NCBI GenBank assembly: GCA_022828595.1
Contig: JAKGHH010000007.1
Coordinates: forward strand, 34,968,356-35,032,355
From: Nelumbo lutea
Lineage: Eukaryota > Streptophyta > Magnoliopsida > Proteales > Nelumbonaceae
Direction of reading: 5' to 3'
Length of the DNA: 64,000 nucleotides
Shown here piece by piece: positions 23,247 to 35,768 of this stretch; positions within the stretch are counted from its first letter, which is position 1; each line of letters opens with the position of its first letter. Under the pieces are notes generated by a model that was not told the DNA's origin, searched no databases, and saw only the letters and a program-made list of their open reading frames with translations. Position numbers and translations under genes: made by a program.

Positions 23247-26200
23247 ATGGTCGTAGTAATAGCAGCAAATCCCCTCAGCTTCCTCCATTCTCTACGGCCC
23301 CGACATCTGGGTCCTTCATTTGCTACCAGTTTCGGATCTCCTAAAGCTTTCATGGCTGCTTCCTCCCTCCCCTCCTGCCCCAAGTAAGCTCTCCTTAACT
23401 TTTAATTCTCTTCTTTTTATAGAAATACCCAACTTGGTTGTTCCGTAAATAGAAAAATTGCAAAGAATGGCAGAAATCGGTCAACTTGTTCTTCACAATA
23501 CTACATCGCAACCATATATTGAGAATATCTTCTGTATTTATACATTTTGTGAACATCAAATCCGAATTCAGAATAGTAAACTGTTTGTCAGTAGAAAATA
23601 TATATATAGACCGCCTAAGAGAATCGCTCCCCCATCTCAGAAGCCTACCAACAGGACTCTATAGCTGCACATCCGCCGGAATATCTCGATCATTTGTTAT
23701 ATATTCATGGGAATATGTTCAGCTGTAGTCTTTTGTTGTTTAACTAATCATGAGTGAATACGCCAAGGTTTTAATTGTAACTTACGTGGTTTATTTGACG
23801 GATATACCATATATAGTTAATTATTTTTTTCAAGGATTTCTACAAAGGGTTGTGTTAGTTAGTATTCCGTGCTCATCTGGTGATTTGTTCGGCTTTTTTA
23901 CTAATTTAAATATAATTATATTTAATTTTTATTTAAAAAAAAAACCATCAAAAATCGATGAAAAACGCCAAAAAATACAAGTCAAATTAAATACGTCCGA
24001 TTTTACTGTTGTCTAGAACATGGGATTTGCTCTTCTTAGAACATACCTCACACCAACCTCACATCGCATTACAGCCGTCCATTGAGAACATCTTCTCATG
24101 AATAACAAAATCAAGCACTACAAGTCTACAACAGACCAGCTGCAGAGGAACTACTGATGTATTCTCTCACTTGGGGCAGGAAAATATTGACCCTTGAGTC
24201 TAGGTCGGCTTCAGCGAGAGGTTTATAAATTATAATCATCATTTATCAGCCAATCCGTTGGTTGATTTGCTTTTACATGAAAATATTCAATAATCAGTTT
24301 TTCCTTTTACAAGGGGATTTAGTGTTCTTCAGTTTTGTGTGCTTTCCATGCTGTCCAAGCCTCAAGGTATTCAATCCAACAATTACTATCAAATTTTCTC
24401 GAGTTATCAAATTTGATCTTAATTTCTGGATGATTTACTTAACATGGATCTAGGGGTGTCAATGGACTGATTTTGGATTGGACTCCATCCAAATCAAAAT
24501 ACATTTGGATGGATTGGATGAACCAATAAGACATATTGAATTTGGATGGACTGGATGGATCAATATGGCATTGGATTAGACCTGGTCCGTCCATAATAAA
24601 TTTATATTGCATTAAACCAAATATCCAGTCCATCGATAAAAGATAAAAACATAGTTGTCAATGGACCAGGTTTGAATTGAAACCAATCTAAACTAACAAA
24701 AATTTGAACAGATTGAATAGTCTCAGGACCAGTCCAAAATGGTTCAAAATATTCATTGAACTGTAGATTGGACCGAGTCCATTTGTAATGGACTCACATT
24801 GGACTGGACCGGATTGGACCAAATTCAGTCCAATTGACACCCCTATATGGATCCATGATTTGATTAGCTTTAGATCTTGACATGGGATGTTGTTATTGGT
24901 TACACAGCCCACTGCACACCCATCGTGTCCAGTTCATTGGAGTTATCACAAATTAGGTTTGAATTGCTATCTTCAAACATTGATGATGTTAGGCATATCC
25001 ACCATTCCATGAAGACGAATTGTTACTTGATGGGTTTGGATGGTTGGCTCCGAAACCATCCAAGGAAAGGAATCTGGGTCTCCATTCATTCCTCTCACTC
25101 TTTGCTTTCCTCTACAGAAAGGGAAATCTGGGTCCACATTAATTCCTCAAATTCTCTTTAATTCTCTCTGGTACCTTTGTTTTATTTCTTTCCTTTTTCT
25201 GGGCTACAGACGGGGGATAATCCATTTCTAACTCTCTAACTTCAGGGGTCCACTCGCAGGTCTTTTGTATAAATAAGCTTGTTTGACAAGTCTTTTTCAG
25301 AAAATCTGTTATAAGATTTGACAGTCAAAAGATAAAATGAAAAAACTATTTGATAATGTGACAAAACTATGTGTGTTATGTATATATGAATGTCTTGTGT
25401 GTGAGGCAATAAACTTTTCATTTAACACATAGGACCCAGATACATTTTCTAAAGTAGGCCTCACATAGCATTGGTGGACATGTATGTAGGGCCCACATAC
25501 ATTTTATAATGTGGGCCCAACATACCATTGATGTGCATGCATGTGGAGTCCATGCGTTGACATGTATATGGATCCCACATACACTTTTCAAAGTAGGCCC
25601 CACACCATTGGTGGACATGTATGTGGGGTCCACATACATTTTATAAGGTGGGCCTAACATACTATTGGTGGATATGCATGTGGGGTCCATGTGTGGATAT
25701 GTATGTGGAGCCCACTTACATTTTTCAATGTGGGCTCCACATACCATTGGTGGACATGTATGTGGGGTCCATGTGTGTACATGTATGTGGGGCCCATGTA
25801 CATTTTACAAGGTGGGCACGACATACCATTGATGGATATGCATTTGGGGTACATGTGTGGACATGTATGTGGGGCTCACATACATTTTTTAAGGTGAGCT
25901 CCACATATCATTGGTAGACATGCATGTGGGGTCCATGTGTGGACATGTATGTGGGGCCCATATACATTTTATAAGGTGGGTCTGACGTACCATTGGACAT
26001 GCATGTGGGATCCATGTGTAAACATGTATGTGGGGCTCATATACATTTTTCAAGGTGGGTTCCACATACTATTGGTGAACATGTATGTGGGGTCCATGTG
26101 TGGACATGTATGTGGGGCCCACATATATTTTATAAGGTAGGCCCCGCATGCCATTGGTGGACATGCATGTGGGCCCATGTGTGGACATGCATGTGGCACA

Positions 26201-29200
26201 TACATTTTTTCAAGGTAGGCCCCACACATTTTTCTAAGGTGGGTCTCACACACCATTGGTACGTCCCACTTACACATTCAAATAGTTTTTTTGTGGAAAG
26301 ATAACCCATTTTCTCCCAAGCATGTGCATCGTCCCATGCGTTCGAAGAAGATAGGGCGCTAAAAGATTAAAATCTTCATTTGAAGCTTCCTGAAAAAAGC
26401 CCAAATTCATGTTGCTAACGTCTTTTATTGCCAAACGGGAAAAGCCCAGAATTCTGGCTTCTGGGCTTCTAAACAGCCTGAAGCCCGTGCGGAAGGACTT
26501 GCCAAACGCGGCCTAAGTCATTACTCTGGATTCACAATAAGTCGCAGTAAATCTGCCCTTGGGGTCCATTGCCCACACCATTTTATCTTCTTTTCTTCAA
26601 GTATAACAATACCGGATCTACTCCTCACACCAATTTCACAACGTCTCAATCATACTTATATATTGTTACTAGTTGGGACCCATGCGATGCACAAGTTTTG
26701 TTAAACAAAAACTAATCAATACAAACACATAAGAGTATACAATTGTTTTATATTTTAATTTTTTATATAACTAATAATTATTTATATTTTATAATGATAT
26801 TTTTAATAATATTTTGCAATACAAAAATAATAACAATTAATTTCAGCTAGGATTGTTCATCAAACGGAAGAAACCGATGAAATTGACAAACCCAACCTAA
26901 CTTGACTTGAACTAATCAGTTTTCTAGTATTTTCCAATCAGCTTCAATTCAGCAATTTCCCAACTCGACCAGGTCTGGTCAATTTTGGTTTGGCCATTTG
27001 TAAACCGACCAAAATTGAGTCATCCTGACTATAGATATATATTAATATTTTATAATTTAATATAATTTTTAATACAGAAAAGTGGGAAAACTCCCAAATT
27101 TCTTACTCTAAAATATTTTATATTATAAATTTAAATTATTTATTTAGTTTTTAATAATATTGTTATAATTTCTTAAACTTAAATTTAATTTTTAAGTTTA
27201 TATCTTTTGAACCAACCGACCAAACTAATACAACCAAGGTTCAAAGTATCAACACAGGCCGATATCAGCGTATCGACATGTATTGGTACTTTTTTTAGGT
27301 TTTATTTTTATTTTTTAACTAGTTCAGAGGGGTCGGTTTAAGGCCCAACTACCCTCTGAACCATGGTCTGACCCAATACAACCCTTGGAAGGGCGTATCT
27401 GGAAGCCATCGGCACGATACGTATCGATACTTTGAACCTTGGATACAACCGGAGTTGGCCGATTTTTACTAATGGTCATTCAGTTTTGGGAAAATGACCA
27501 GGCTTGAGCCCAAGCCTGGCCCAACCATCAGGCCTAGATCTTGAGCCCAAGCCCGAAGCCTAATCTAGATAAATAGTTTATATTATAGTAATTATAATAT
27601 TATTAATAATATATTATATATTATAATATTCTATATATTATAATTTACAATATATAATATTATTGGGTTAGGCTCGGGATGGGCTTATTTGGGAAAGCCC
27701 AAGCCTAAGTCTATACGCTTAAAACATTGCCCAAGCCAAATTTAGAATGGGCAAAGCCGGGCCAACCCGTTTGGCTACTCGACCCAAGAACAAGTCTAGT
27801 TTTCGGGTGACCAACTCCCCAACCCAACCAAGTTAGTTTAGTTAGCCAAATAACCTTCAACCAAACCAAAATTACCCATGAACACCCCTAATTTTAGCTA
27901 AATTAATAGTCTAATCTCTAATAAATAACAATAGTTTAATCTTTTATAATGAAAATACAACAAACCACTAATAAATATGCAATGAATACAATAATTATGA
28001 AAATACAATAAATACTACAAATATACTAATTTAGTCAATATAGTGTAATATCCAATAATAATTTAATTGCTAACAAATATTAATCAATAAATCATAACAA
28101 AAATACAATAAATCCAATAATTACAATAAATTAAATTTAGAAGTCCAATAATAAAATATTCATCTTCAATAATTATTGAAATTCTTTTGTTAAATAACAA
28201 AACAAAAATAGATTTACATCTAAAAATATATTTATCACAAATACAATAAATAATTACTAAAAATACACTAAATATTAATTTTAGTATACACAAATATATA
28301 ATAAAGATAGATAAATATTTAAAATTATTAATAATTATTATGTTTTGAAAGCTATTACATAATTTCCTTATATTCTTCTATTTTTAATTAATATTCAAAA
28401 TATGATTTAGTTATTAATTTTTATATTTAACATACTTAAAAATTAGTTATTTACAATATTATCTAGTTATTCAAATAATGTCATTATTTATATTTTTAAA
28501 ATATTTATTATTTATTGAATTTAGTCATCTATAAAATTATAATGTATACTATTATTATATAATTTTGTTATTACTTTTATGAAATATAAAATTATTAATA
28601 ATTGAAATATTATGAGATCTATTATAATTACTTTTCTCCTTGTAAAAACTTTTTTTAAATTTATTACATAATTTTGTTATTTTAACTATTTAAAATTTAG
28701 TTATGTTAAATATCTTGTTATTTAAAATATTTATGTATTTAAATGTTTAAATAATATGTAAAATATTTAGTTTTCTATTTCAATTTTATTTACTTAAAAG
28801 TTATTATGTAATATTCAATATTATGTTATATAATTATTTAGCTATTTTGTTTTGTTATTTAAAGTAATTATTGAAATACTTAAGTAATATTTTTAGTTTT
28901 AAATTTTTATTATGTGAATCATGTTTAAATAATTTTGTCATTTAAATTTTTAAAATATTATTTAGTTATTAAATTGAATAATCCATAAAAATATTATAGT
29001 ACATATTTTAAAGTAACTACGTAATTTCATTATAAGATTTAAATAATTCTTAAATTTCTAATTCAAACTTTCTTTATATATATATATATATATCAAAAGT
29101 GGGAGAAGATAAATAGGAATTAGAGATAATTTAGGAGAGAAACTCTATACCTAATTAGAGATAATTTTAGAGATAAATAGGAATTAGAGATTATTAAAAT

Positions 29201-31673
29201 TAATAAATAATATGATATAATCCAATTATTAATCAGATGTAAATTGTAGCATCCGACTCCAGTCTGATTACATAAATACATCATCCCAATCGGATCATAT
29301 ATTGGATCAGGCCTTGGGTTTTCAGGTACCATTGGTAGGCCTATGCCCATCTAAATTTAATTAAAGTATTATTTTTTGGGTCATGTCTAGTTTTTTTGGT
29401 CCCAATCTAAGTGGGCTTTATCTAGTCACAATTTATTGTGTTTGTTGAATGGAAATGCCTTAGGGCATGAAAAAGTCTCCAAATAAGAGATGAACCCTAT
29501 GTTATGCCAAAAGGTAGAATCAGCCTAATATTGTGCTTTATACTCTCATTTAGATGACAAAAAAATTAAAATAAATATTGGAGATCTCACATTACAATAT
29601 AAAGATGATGCCGATTCTTACCATCTTGGTATCAAGGTTTAAAGTATTGACACAACATACTCAATACGGGATGTATTGTATCATAACTTTGGACCCTGAT
29701 AGACATGTTTACAGGTGTTTTTACAAATTCCTTTTTATATTAAGTAATATATATTATATAATTATACTTAAAATTAAAATTTGAAAAAGAAAAAAATAAA
29801 AGTATATCGATTAAAGTACCAATACACCTCTACTGATACAAAGAGGCATATAAATACTTTGGACCATGCTTGGTATATCATATCTTTGGACCTTGAAAGA
29901 CATGTTTGCAGGTGTTTCTACAAATTTCTTTTTATATTAAATAATATATATTATATAATTATACTTAAAATTAAAATTTAAAAAAAGAAAAAAATAAAGA
30001 TATATCGATTAAAGTACCAATACACCTCTATCGATACAAAATACTTTGAACCATGCTTGGTATACATGATTACCCAAAAAAGGGAAAGAAATACTAGGAG
30101 GTGCAATTCGTAGTTAAATACTTTGAACCATGCTTGATGGACACACACACACACAACAAATCAAAATTATTTTTAATTTCCTTATATATTTTTTCTTTCA
30201 TAGTTAATTTATATTTTTTTATTAGATTATGTTCTTTTAATGTGATATGTTTTAAACTTTTATTTGACATTTATAACATCTGTGTGTGTGTGTGTATATA
30301 TATAACCTAATTTATAAATGATGAAGAATTAAACCTAGTAAAAGGGGGGTTCTGTCAAGAAGCAAAATCTGTTTGTACAAAGATATTTTTGTCCATTGTA
30401 ATTAGATTTGAGAGAAAGAAACCCTATTCTAAAATATACATTTAGTGAGAGAAAAATTAATCACATTTTTTTGTTTAAAAGAAGTATTATGGGAAATTTT
30501 TTAGTATAAATTGGTTCATTTTATTTATAAATAATTAAATAATTGATTTTTAAATTTTAAGAAGTATTATAACTAATGTATAAGTGTTTTTTCTTTTTTT
30601 AGTTTTTTTTTAGGCTTATGCTTCACCAATTTGAGGTTGTAAGGCAGTGAGGTGTACACCTCTCAAAAATAAAGGTGGTAGCCTCGTAGTAGAGGGACAA
30701 GGTGCCTCATACCAAGGGTTAAAGTATCGGTATCAGGTATCGTATTGGATAAGTTGGATACGGATACGGATACACTCTAGAAACGCTTGGATATGCTAGT
30801 GAAATGCATACAAATTACATAAATACATTAATAATACTAAACCAAAAGCTGAATTATCTATGAATAAGATATAAAGACATGAGAAATGCATACTTCAATA
30901 GGTTATAGGAAGAGAAATATTACAATAAACAATACCAGGACTCTAGAACATTCAAATATTGTACAATAATTATCATTCTTCAATTTTATAATTATAATTT
31001 TAAATTTTTATTAATTTTTGGGAATATTTATTAATTAAGTATTTTAGTTAAATAACAACTATTTCTAAATAATAAATATGTTTTCTTTTTTAATATATAA
31101 TGTTTTTATTTTACACATAATTGTAAAATAAAACAAATAAATCATTTAAGGTATATAAAATAAATTATATTTAATATTTTTATTAAATCTTTTGGGAAAA
31201 TTAAATCTTAAATTATTCATTTCAGTTTTTATAATTATAATTTTTTGTTTTCCGTTAATTTTGTTAGGAAATTTTATTTATTTAGTATTTTTGTGTAATA
31301 ACTATTTTTTCAAATAATAACTATGTTTTCATTTTTAACATATAATTATGTGTAAAATAAAATATATAAATCATCTAAGGTAGATGAAATATATCATTTT
31401 TATTATTTATTTCAGTTTTCAAAATACTATTTTTAACTTGTATTAAAGATGAAAAACAATCGAAAAGTACTCAAACGCCCAAATTTTGAATGGGTCGGAC
31501 TCAAACTTGGCTTTTGCCAAATTTTGAATGGGCCCGGCCTGAAACCTGAGTCCTACACAGTGTAAATTTAGGCTCGAAGCCTAGCCCATGAACAGGTCTA
31601 CATGATATCAAACACCCAACTCTCAGAAAAGAAAAACAATCGTGCAAAACTTTCTTTTCCATTTGCCCACCAG

Positions 31674-31713
<40 letters not shown>

Positions 31714-34368
31714 TGTCATTTTCCGTTCTTCAAATATTTTTTTCTTTCTTCCACTTTCTTTTCAAATTCCAACCAACCAAACATAGCACTACTGAAACAT
31801 TGTGCAATTTAAGCATATGTTCATGATTTCTGTAAAATCAATTTGATTTAGCACATACTTTTACCACATGTTGCACAGAATTAGAGCCCACCAATGTATT
31901 TGTCTCACTATGGTTATGTTTGGTTTGAAGAAAAAGGTAGGGAAAAGTAGGGAAAGGAAGGGAAAGGTGGGGAAACCTATACAAGGTTTGTAAAGGTTTC
32001 CCCACCTTTCCCTACCTTTTTCCTTCAAACCAAACATACCCTAATAGTGGCACTATACCAAAAAGTCATCATATAGTATAATGATTTTAAACAATGTGGC
32101 TTCTTCTTTAGGCTTCATTTAGTTACAATGCCAATTCCATTTCAATTGGTGTAAATGCATAGGAGTGCAAACGGATTGAGTATAAATCCTGGGCTACAAT
32201 GCGAATTCCATTTGCATTAGTGTAAATGCATAGATTACAATGCCAATTCCTTAGGTTCCGTTTGGTTGCAATGTCAATTCCATTTGCATTGGTGTAAATG
32301 CATAGGAGTGCAAATGGACTGAGTGTAAGTCCTGATTTACTTTTGCTTCAGATTTGGTCCTGTTTTGTTTGTTTGCAAGAAGTAAAATGATGTGGTCCTC
32401 AATTTATATGAAAGAGAAATGAAGCAGGTGGGTAGGAAACAAATTGATGTGGTTCCAACAGTATAGAGAGAATTAAGGTAGGAGGGAATGGTGCAAAATT
32501 TTGTATCAATTTTTCATATGCAAAAACTGCACTGTTAATGGATGCAAATGATGCAAAAGTGCAATTTTGCATCAGGTAAGAGTTCAATCATAGTCACATA
32601 CAAACAGATGCACAATGGAACCAGGTACAAAATTTGTATCCAGTTCAGTTTTGTAGTGCGAACAAACGCAGCCTTACACAATGGTAAGATGCCATTTTGT
32701 TTCAAATTGATTTTTGGGCCAATATTGTTCATAGTACATACTAGGATTCATCTTAATGTCACAGTTCCATAATGTTCTATGAATCATATAGCCCAGATCC
32801 AAGATTTTGCCATACAAGAATGCAATTCATGAGTTAGGAATAACCACACACACACAAAAAAAAAAAAAGCCTGACAAAAGACCAAGCGCCTGGTTTGTTG
32901 AAAATATGAGTTTACATGTAAAGTATGTACAGAGTTCTTGAGTTGGTGATCATTTGGCCATTTAGACCTCCAATGGTGCAGAAAATAATCCCAACCAATA
33001 TGTTCTGATGCAGTAGCAGCCTTATAATTGAAAAAGCATTCTATGTGATCAAATATCAACTAGTAATTCCTAATTTAAAAAAAAAAAAAACATTTTGAAG
33101 AAATAACTCAATCCTGTGATTACTGTAAAAAATTTTGCTGGTGTGACCCAAAAAAAAAAATTGTAGCTTGTAACAATTTGCAGTTCTGAAATGTATATAG
33201 GCTTTTAAGCTAGAATTCTTCTGTTTAATTAGGAGGTTAAGGAATCCCTTCAGCTATCCCTGCCAAGTACATAATCAAGCGGCCCACTCCTTGCCACCAC
33301 ATAAGAAGGCAATATTCAAATCCATGGAAGACTGGGTGCAAAAGAATGTCTTGATCTACCTCAAGCCTGTTGAGAAGTGCTGGCAACCACAGGACCTTCT
33401 ACCAGATTCCAACTCTGAAGAATTCTATATGAAAATTAAGGAAATAAGAGAGAAAGCAAAGGAGATCCCCGACGACTATTTCGTCGCCTTAGTCGGAGAT
33501 ATGATCACAGAGGAAGCTCTTCCAACTTACCAAACAATGCTGAACACTGGAGATGGAGTGCGGGATGAAACAGGAGCCAGTCCTACTTCATGGGCAGTGT
33601 GGATAAGGGCATGGACTGCTGAGGAAAACAGACATGGAGACCTTCTAAACAAGTACCTCTATCTTTCTGGAAGGGTAGACATGAAGAAAATTGAAAAGAC
33701 AACTCAGTATCTTATTGGTTCAGGAATGGTAGCTTCTTTTCTCAATAACCAAACATATTTGTTACCTTGCTATTGATTCTGAATCTGACTTTCCATTTTC
33801 AATATTTGTATAGGATCCAATGACTGAGAATAACCCCTACCTTCTATTCATCTACACATCATTCCAAGAGAGGGCTACCTTCATCTCCCATGGGAATACA
33901 GCCAACCTTGCCATGAAGTATGGAGACAAGGAGCTAGCAAAACTATGTGGAACCATTGCTGCTGATGAGAAGCGCCATGAGATTGCCTATACAAAGATCA
34001 TAGAGAAGCTTTTTGAGATCGACCCAGATGGTACCATCTTGGCTTTTGCAGATATGATGAAGAAGAAGATCATAATGCCAGCCCACATGATGTTTGATGG
34101 ACAAGATGAGAACCTTTTTCAGCACTATTCCACAGTTGCACAGCGGCTTGGTGTTTACACAGCAAAGGACTATAATGATATACTGGAATGCAAGGTGAGT
34201 AAATGGAATGTGGAGAAGTTAACAGGCCTCTCTAGTGAAGGGAGAAGAGCACAAGACTATGTCTGTGGTTTGGTTCCAAAGTTCAGAAAATTGGAGGAAA
34301 AAATTGCCATGAGAGCCAAGCGAGCACCCACCATTCCTTTGAGTTGGATTTTCTATAGGCAAGTATAA
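23247..34368 (+). CDS. Plastid acyl-[acyl-carrier-protein] desaturase (stearoyl-ACP desaturase family), complete
   Basis: Soluble di-iron enzyme of the plastid stroma that puts the first double bond into acyl-ACP, using ferredoxin and O2. Exons: 23247-23383, 33233-33728, 33814-34368. Total is 1188 nt, giving 395 aa, the usual family length. Exon 1 is the transit peptide plus a short linker ending SLPSCPK. Intron 1 is 9849 bp, and its phase and position fit known SAD genes. All six iron ligands are present at family spacing: E139, E177 and H180 (EENRH), E230, E263 and H266 (DEKRH). The protein ends SWIFYRQV. Oddities: by castor numbering the pocket residues L118, G188 and D280 are G152, L222 and Q314 here, so 18:0 delta-9 specificity should not be assumed. 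The start is the first ATG after the TATA box. Convergent with FAS1. Confidence 0.95.
24451..24845. mobile_element. hAT-like MITE in desaturase intron 1
   Basis: Starts TAGGGGTGTCAATGGACTG and ends with the inverted CAGTCCAATTGACACCCCTA. Flanked by CATGGATC (24443-24450) and TATGGATC (24846-24853), an 8-bp target duplication with one mismatch, as expected for hAT transposition. No coding sequence. Confidence 0.8.
25430..26275. repeat. Minisatellite, about 82-bp unit, in desaturase intron 1
   Basis: About ten imperfect units, each with CATTGGTGGACATG, GTATGTGGGG and CATACATTTT.AAGGTGGGC modules. Distances between successive CATTGG marks are about 82 bp in the regular part, with two short units of 57-59 bp near the left end. 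The array is unusually G+T rich on the plus strand. It stays open in several frames on both strands because the unit lacks stops, so these translations are not genes. Confidence 0.93.
26669..29190 (-). mobile_element. Helitron-like non-autonomous unit, copy 3, in desaturase intron 1
   Basis: On the minus strand the 3' end shows TTGTGCATCGCATGGGTCCC and then CTAG (26669-26672) and T. The body matches 9629-11745 and 16571-18778 in order (AAGAGTATACAATTG, TTTCTAGTATTT, TCTTTATATA..., AATAGGAATTAGAGA), though more diverged. A younger hAT-like MITE and a GC-rich insertion (27490-27800) sit inside. Right edge approximate. Confidence 0.65.
27236..27442. mobile_element. hAT-like MITE (AAGGTTCAAAGTATC family), nested
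   Basis: Starts AAGGTTCAAAGTATC and ends GATACTTTGAACCTTGG. A perfect 8-bp duplication, ATACAACC, lies at 27228-27235 and 27443-27450. It sits inside Helitron-like copy 3. Confidence 0.85.
29665..30075. repeat. Tandem duplication, about 208-bp unit
   Basis: The stretch from TATCATAACTTTGGACC to about 29876 is repeated from TATCATATCTTTGGACC, including the AATATATATTATATAATTA core and CAATACACCTCTA. The unit derives from the AAGGTTCAAAGTATC family, whose end motif recurs again near 30120. Confidence 0.8.
31674..31705 (+). repeat. Poly(A) tract of about 32 bases
   Basis: Uninterrupted A run in desaturase intron 1, following a TTGCCCACCAG segment. It could be the tail of a retroposed sequence, but nothing upstream was recognised. 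Confidence 0.9.
31912..32050. mobile_element. Short palindromic MITE
   Basis: Arms CACTATGGTTATGTTTGGTT and the inverted AACCAAACATACCCTAATAGTG enclose a GGTAGGGAAA-rich half and its complementary TTTCCCTACC half. The arms pair along most of the roughly 139 bp, giving a strong hairpin. Confidence 0.8.
32105..32345. repeat. Threefold repeated module (AATTCCATTT...GTGTAAATGCATAG)
   Basis: The module CAATG.CAATTCCATTT.CA.TGGTGTAAATGCATAG occurs three times within 240 bp. Two of them continue with GAGTGCAAA.GGA.TGAGT. This looks like nested or repeated insertion of one small element. Confidence 0.7.
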
Positions 34369-34520
34369 ATCTCCACCAGTCTACAACATAGGAGTAAGGT
34401 CAGTTTATGTAATTTTAAACATCTTTATTTAAATATATGGCTTGCGTATGCAACGAACTACACGTATAGATTGTAGAGACAATGAAACTTATAACCTAAT
34501 AACCAATGAAAAATAATTCC

Positions 34521-34526
34521 AATAAA
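34521..34526 (+). promoter_or_regulatory. Possible polyadenylation signal of the desaturase gene
   Basis: AATAAA 153 bp after the stop codon, in the context CCAATAAAGG. Plant signals are degenerate, so this is only a likely site. Confidence 0.45.
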
Positions 34527-34874
34527 GGGCACCATCACTGTTGATTAGAAGCTCCAAATTGGAGCCTATACTGCGTTGGAATTTCAGCCTCTCATTCTAA
34601 AAGTACAATTTTTTTCATAAACGAGGCGTGGCCCTGTCATCCACCGTGAATTGGACCCTTTCCTCTTTTTTAAAAGGAACAAAAGTTTTAAGCCAAGTAG
34701 CCAACGTTTTACATCAATAACAAAAGGGAAATGGCTGCAAATTTTTTCATAACCATAGGGGAGGTTTTGTAAAAGTGAAAACTCATGGAGGATTTATGAT
34801 TGTCAAAAACCTCACCCTAACTATTAACTTGATCCCTAATCCGAGTAGGGGTGGTAGAGGGTTGCATTGGATAC

Positions 34875-35081
34875 CAAGGTTCAAAATATTGATATGCCGG
34901 TAAGGGCATATCGATACTTAGTTTTTTTAATTTTTTTTTTCAAAACTGGTTCAGGGGAGACGTCTAGGACCTCTCCATCCCCCGGTCAGACCCCTGATAT
35001 ATCCACTGTAAAGGTATATCAAAAGGGTCCCAGAATGATACGACCGATACAGGGCAATAAGTAATGATAATTTGAACCTTG
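34875..35081. mobile_element. hAT-like MITE (AAGGTTCAAAGTATC family)
   Basis: Starts CAAGGTTCAAAATATTGATA and ends AATTTGAACCTTG. Flanks TTGGATAC (34867-34874) and TTGGATAA (35082-35089) form an 8-bp target duplication with one mismatch. It lies in the gap between the convergent desaturase and FAS1 genes. Confidence 0.75.
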
Positions 35082-35768
35082 TTGGATAAATACGGTTCAA
35101 CCTATAGTTGAACCAAATTATCTCTAACCAACCAGGGCGAATGGTTTAATGGCCCACAAACTGATCTCAATTCCCCATAAAACCATGTGCAAGTGATGTG
35201 ATATACACATAAAACAGAATGTACAAGACAAGCATTCTTTTCTTTGGACCATGTCAACCAAATTATTAAAACAAGTCGGTCTTAACACTTAAGTCGCTTT
35301 CATAAAAATAAAAACAAAGTTGTTACAACTTACAAGGTTATTTATCACATAAAAAGATGTACCCATTTACAGAGTTTCCAATGCTTTAAACCTTGACATT
35401 CATTGTGTACAATGTCGATTTTGCCAAGCATAATTACAACACTTTGGAGTAACATCATTAGAAATAACACCTAGATGATCAGAAAATTAATAACTGACAT
35501 TTTGCCATACAAATTAATCCAAGCTACAAAAATTCTCCCAATTTTATAAGAACCAAAGCCTGTAGGATGAAATACACAGCCACTTGAGACCTTAACTCAG
35601 GCACCGTAAATTAGTGCAGACCCCCTGGAGGCATGGTAAATTAGCAATACTTACAGAGACCCTCGTTACATCAATCAAATATGAGCATGAATTTCGTCGT
35701 GTATGACTCGTATGCTATCACAAAGAGACTGACCAAAAAGAAAATATAATTTCCTATCCTCGAAGAGG

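Noticed and set aside
25621..26304. Overlapping open frames of 66-109 codons on both strands
   Set aside because: They are translations of the 82-bp minisatellite, which lacks stops. The protein repeats follow the DNA period and appear in several frames on both strands.
31501..31826. Frames with poly-Phe or poly-Lys runs
   Set aside because: They are caused by the 32-base poly(A) tract.
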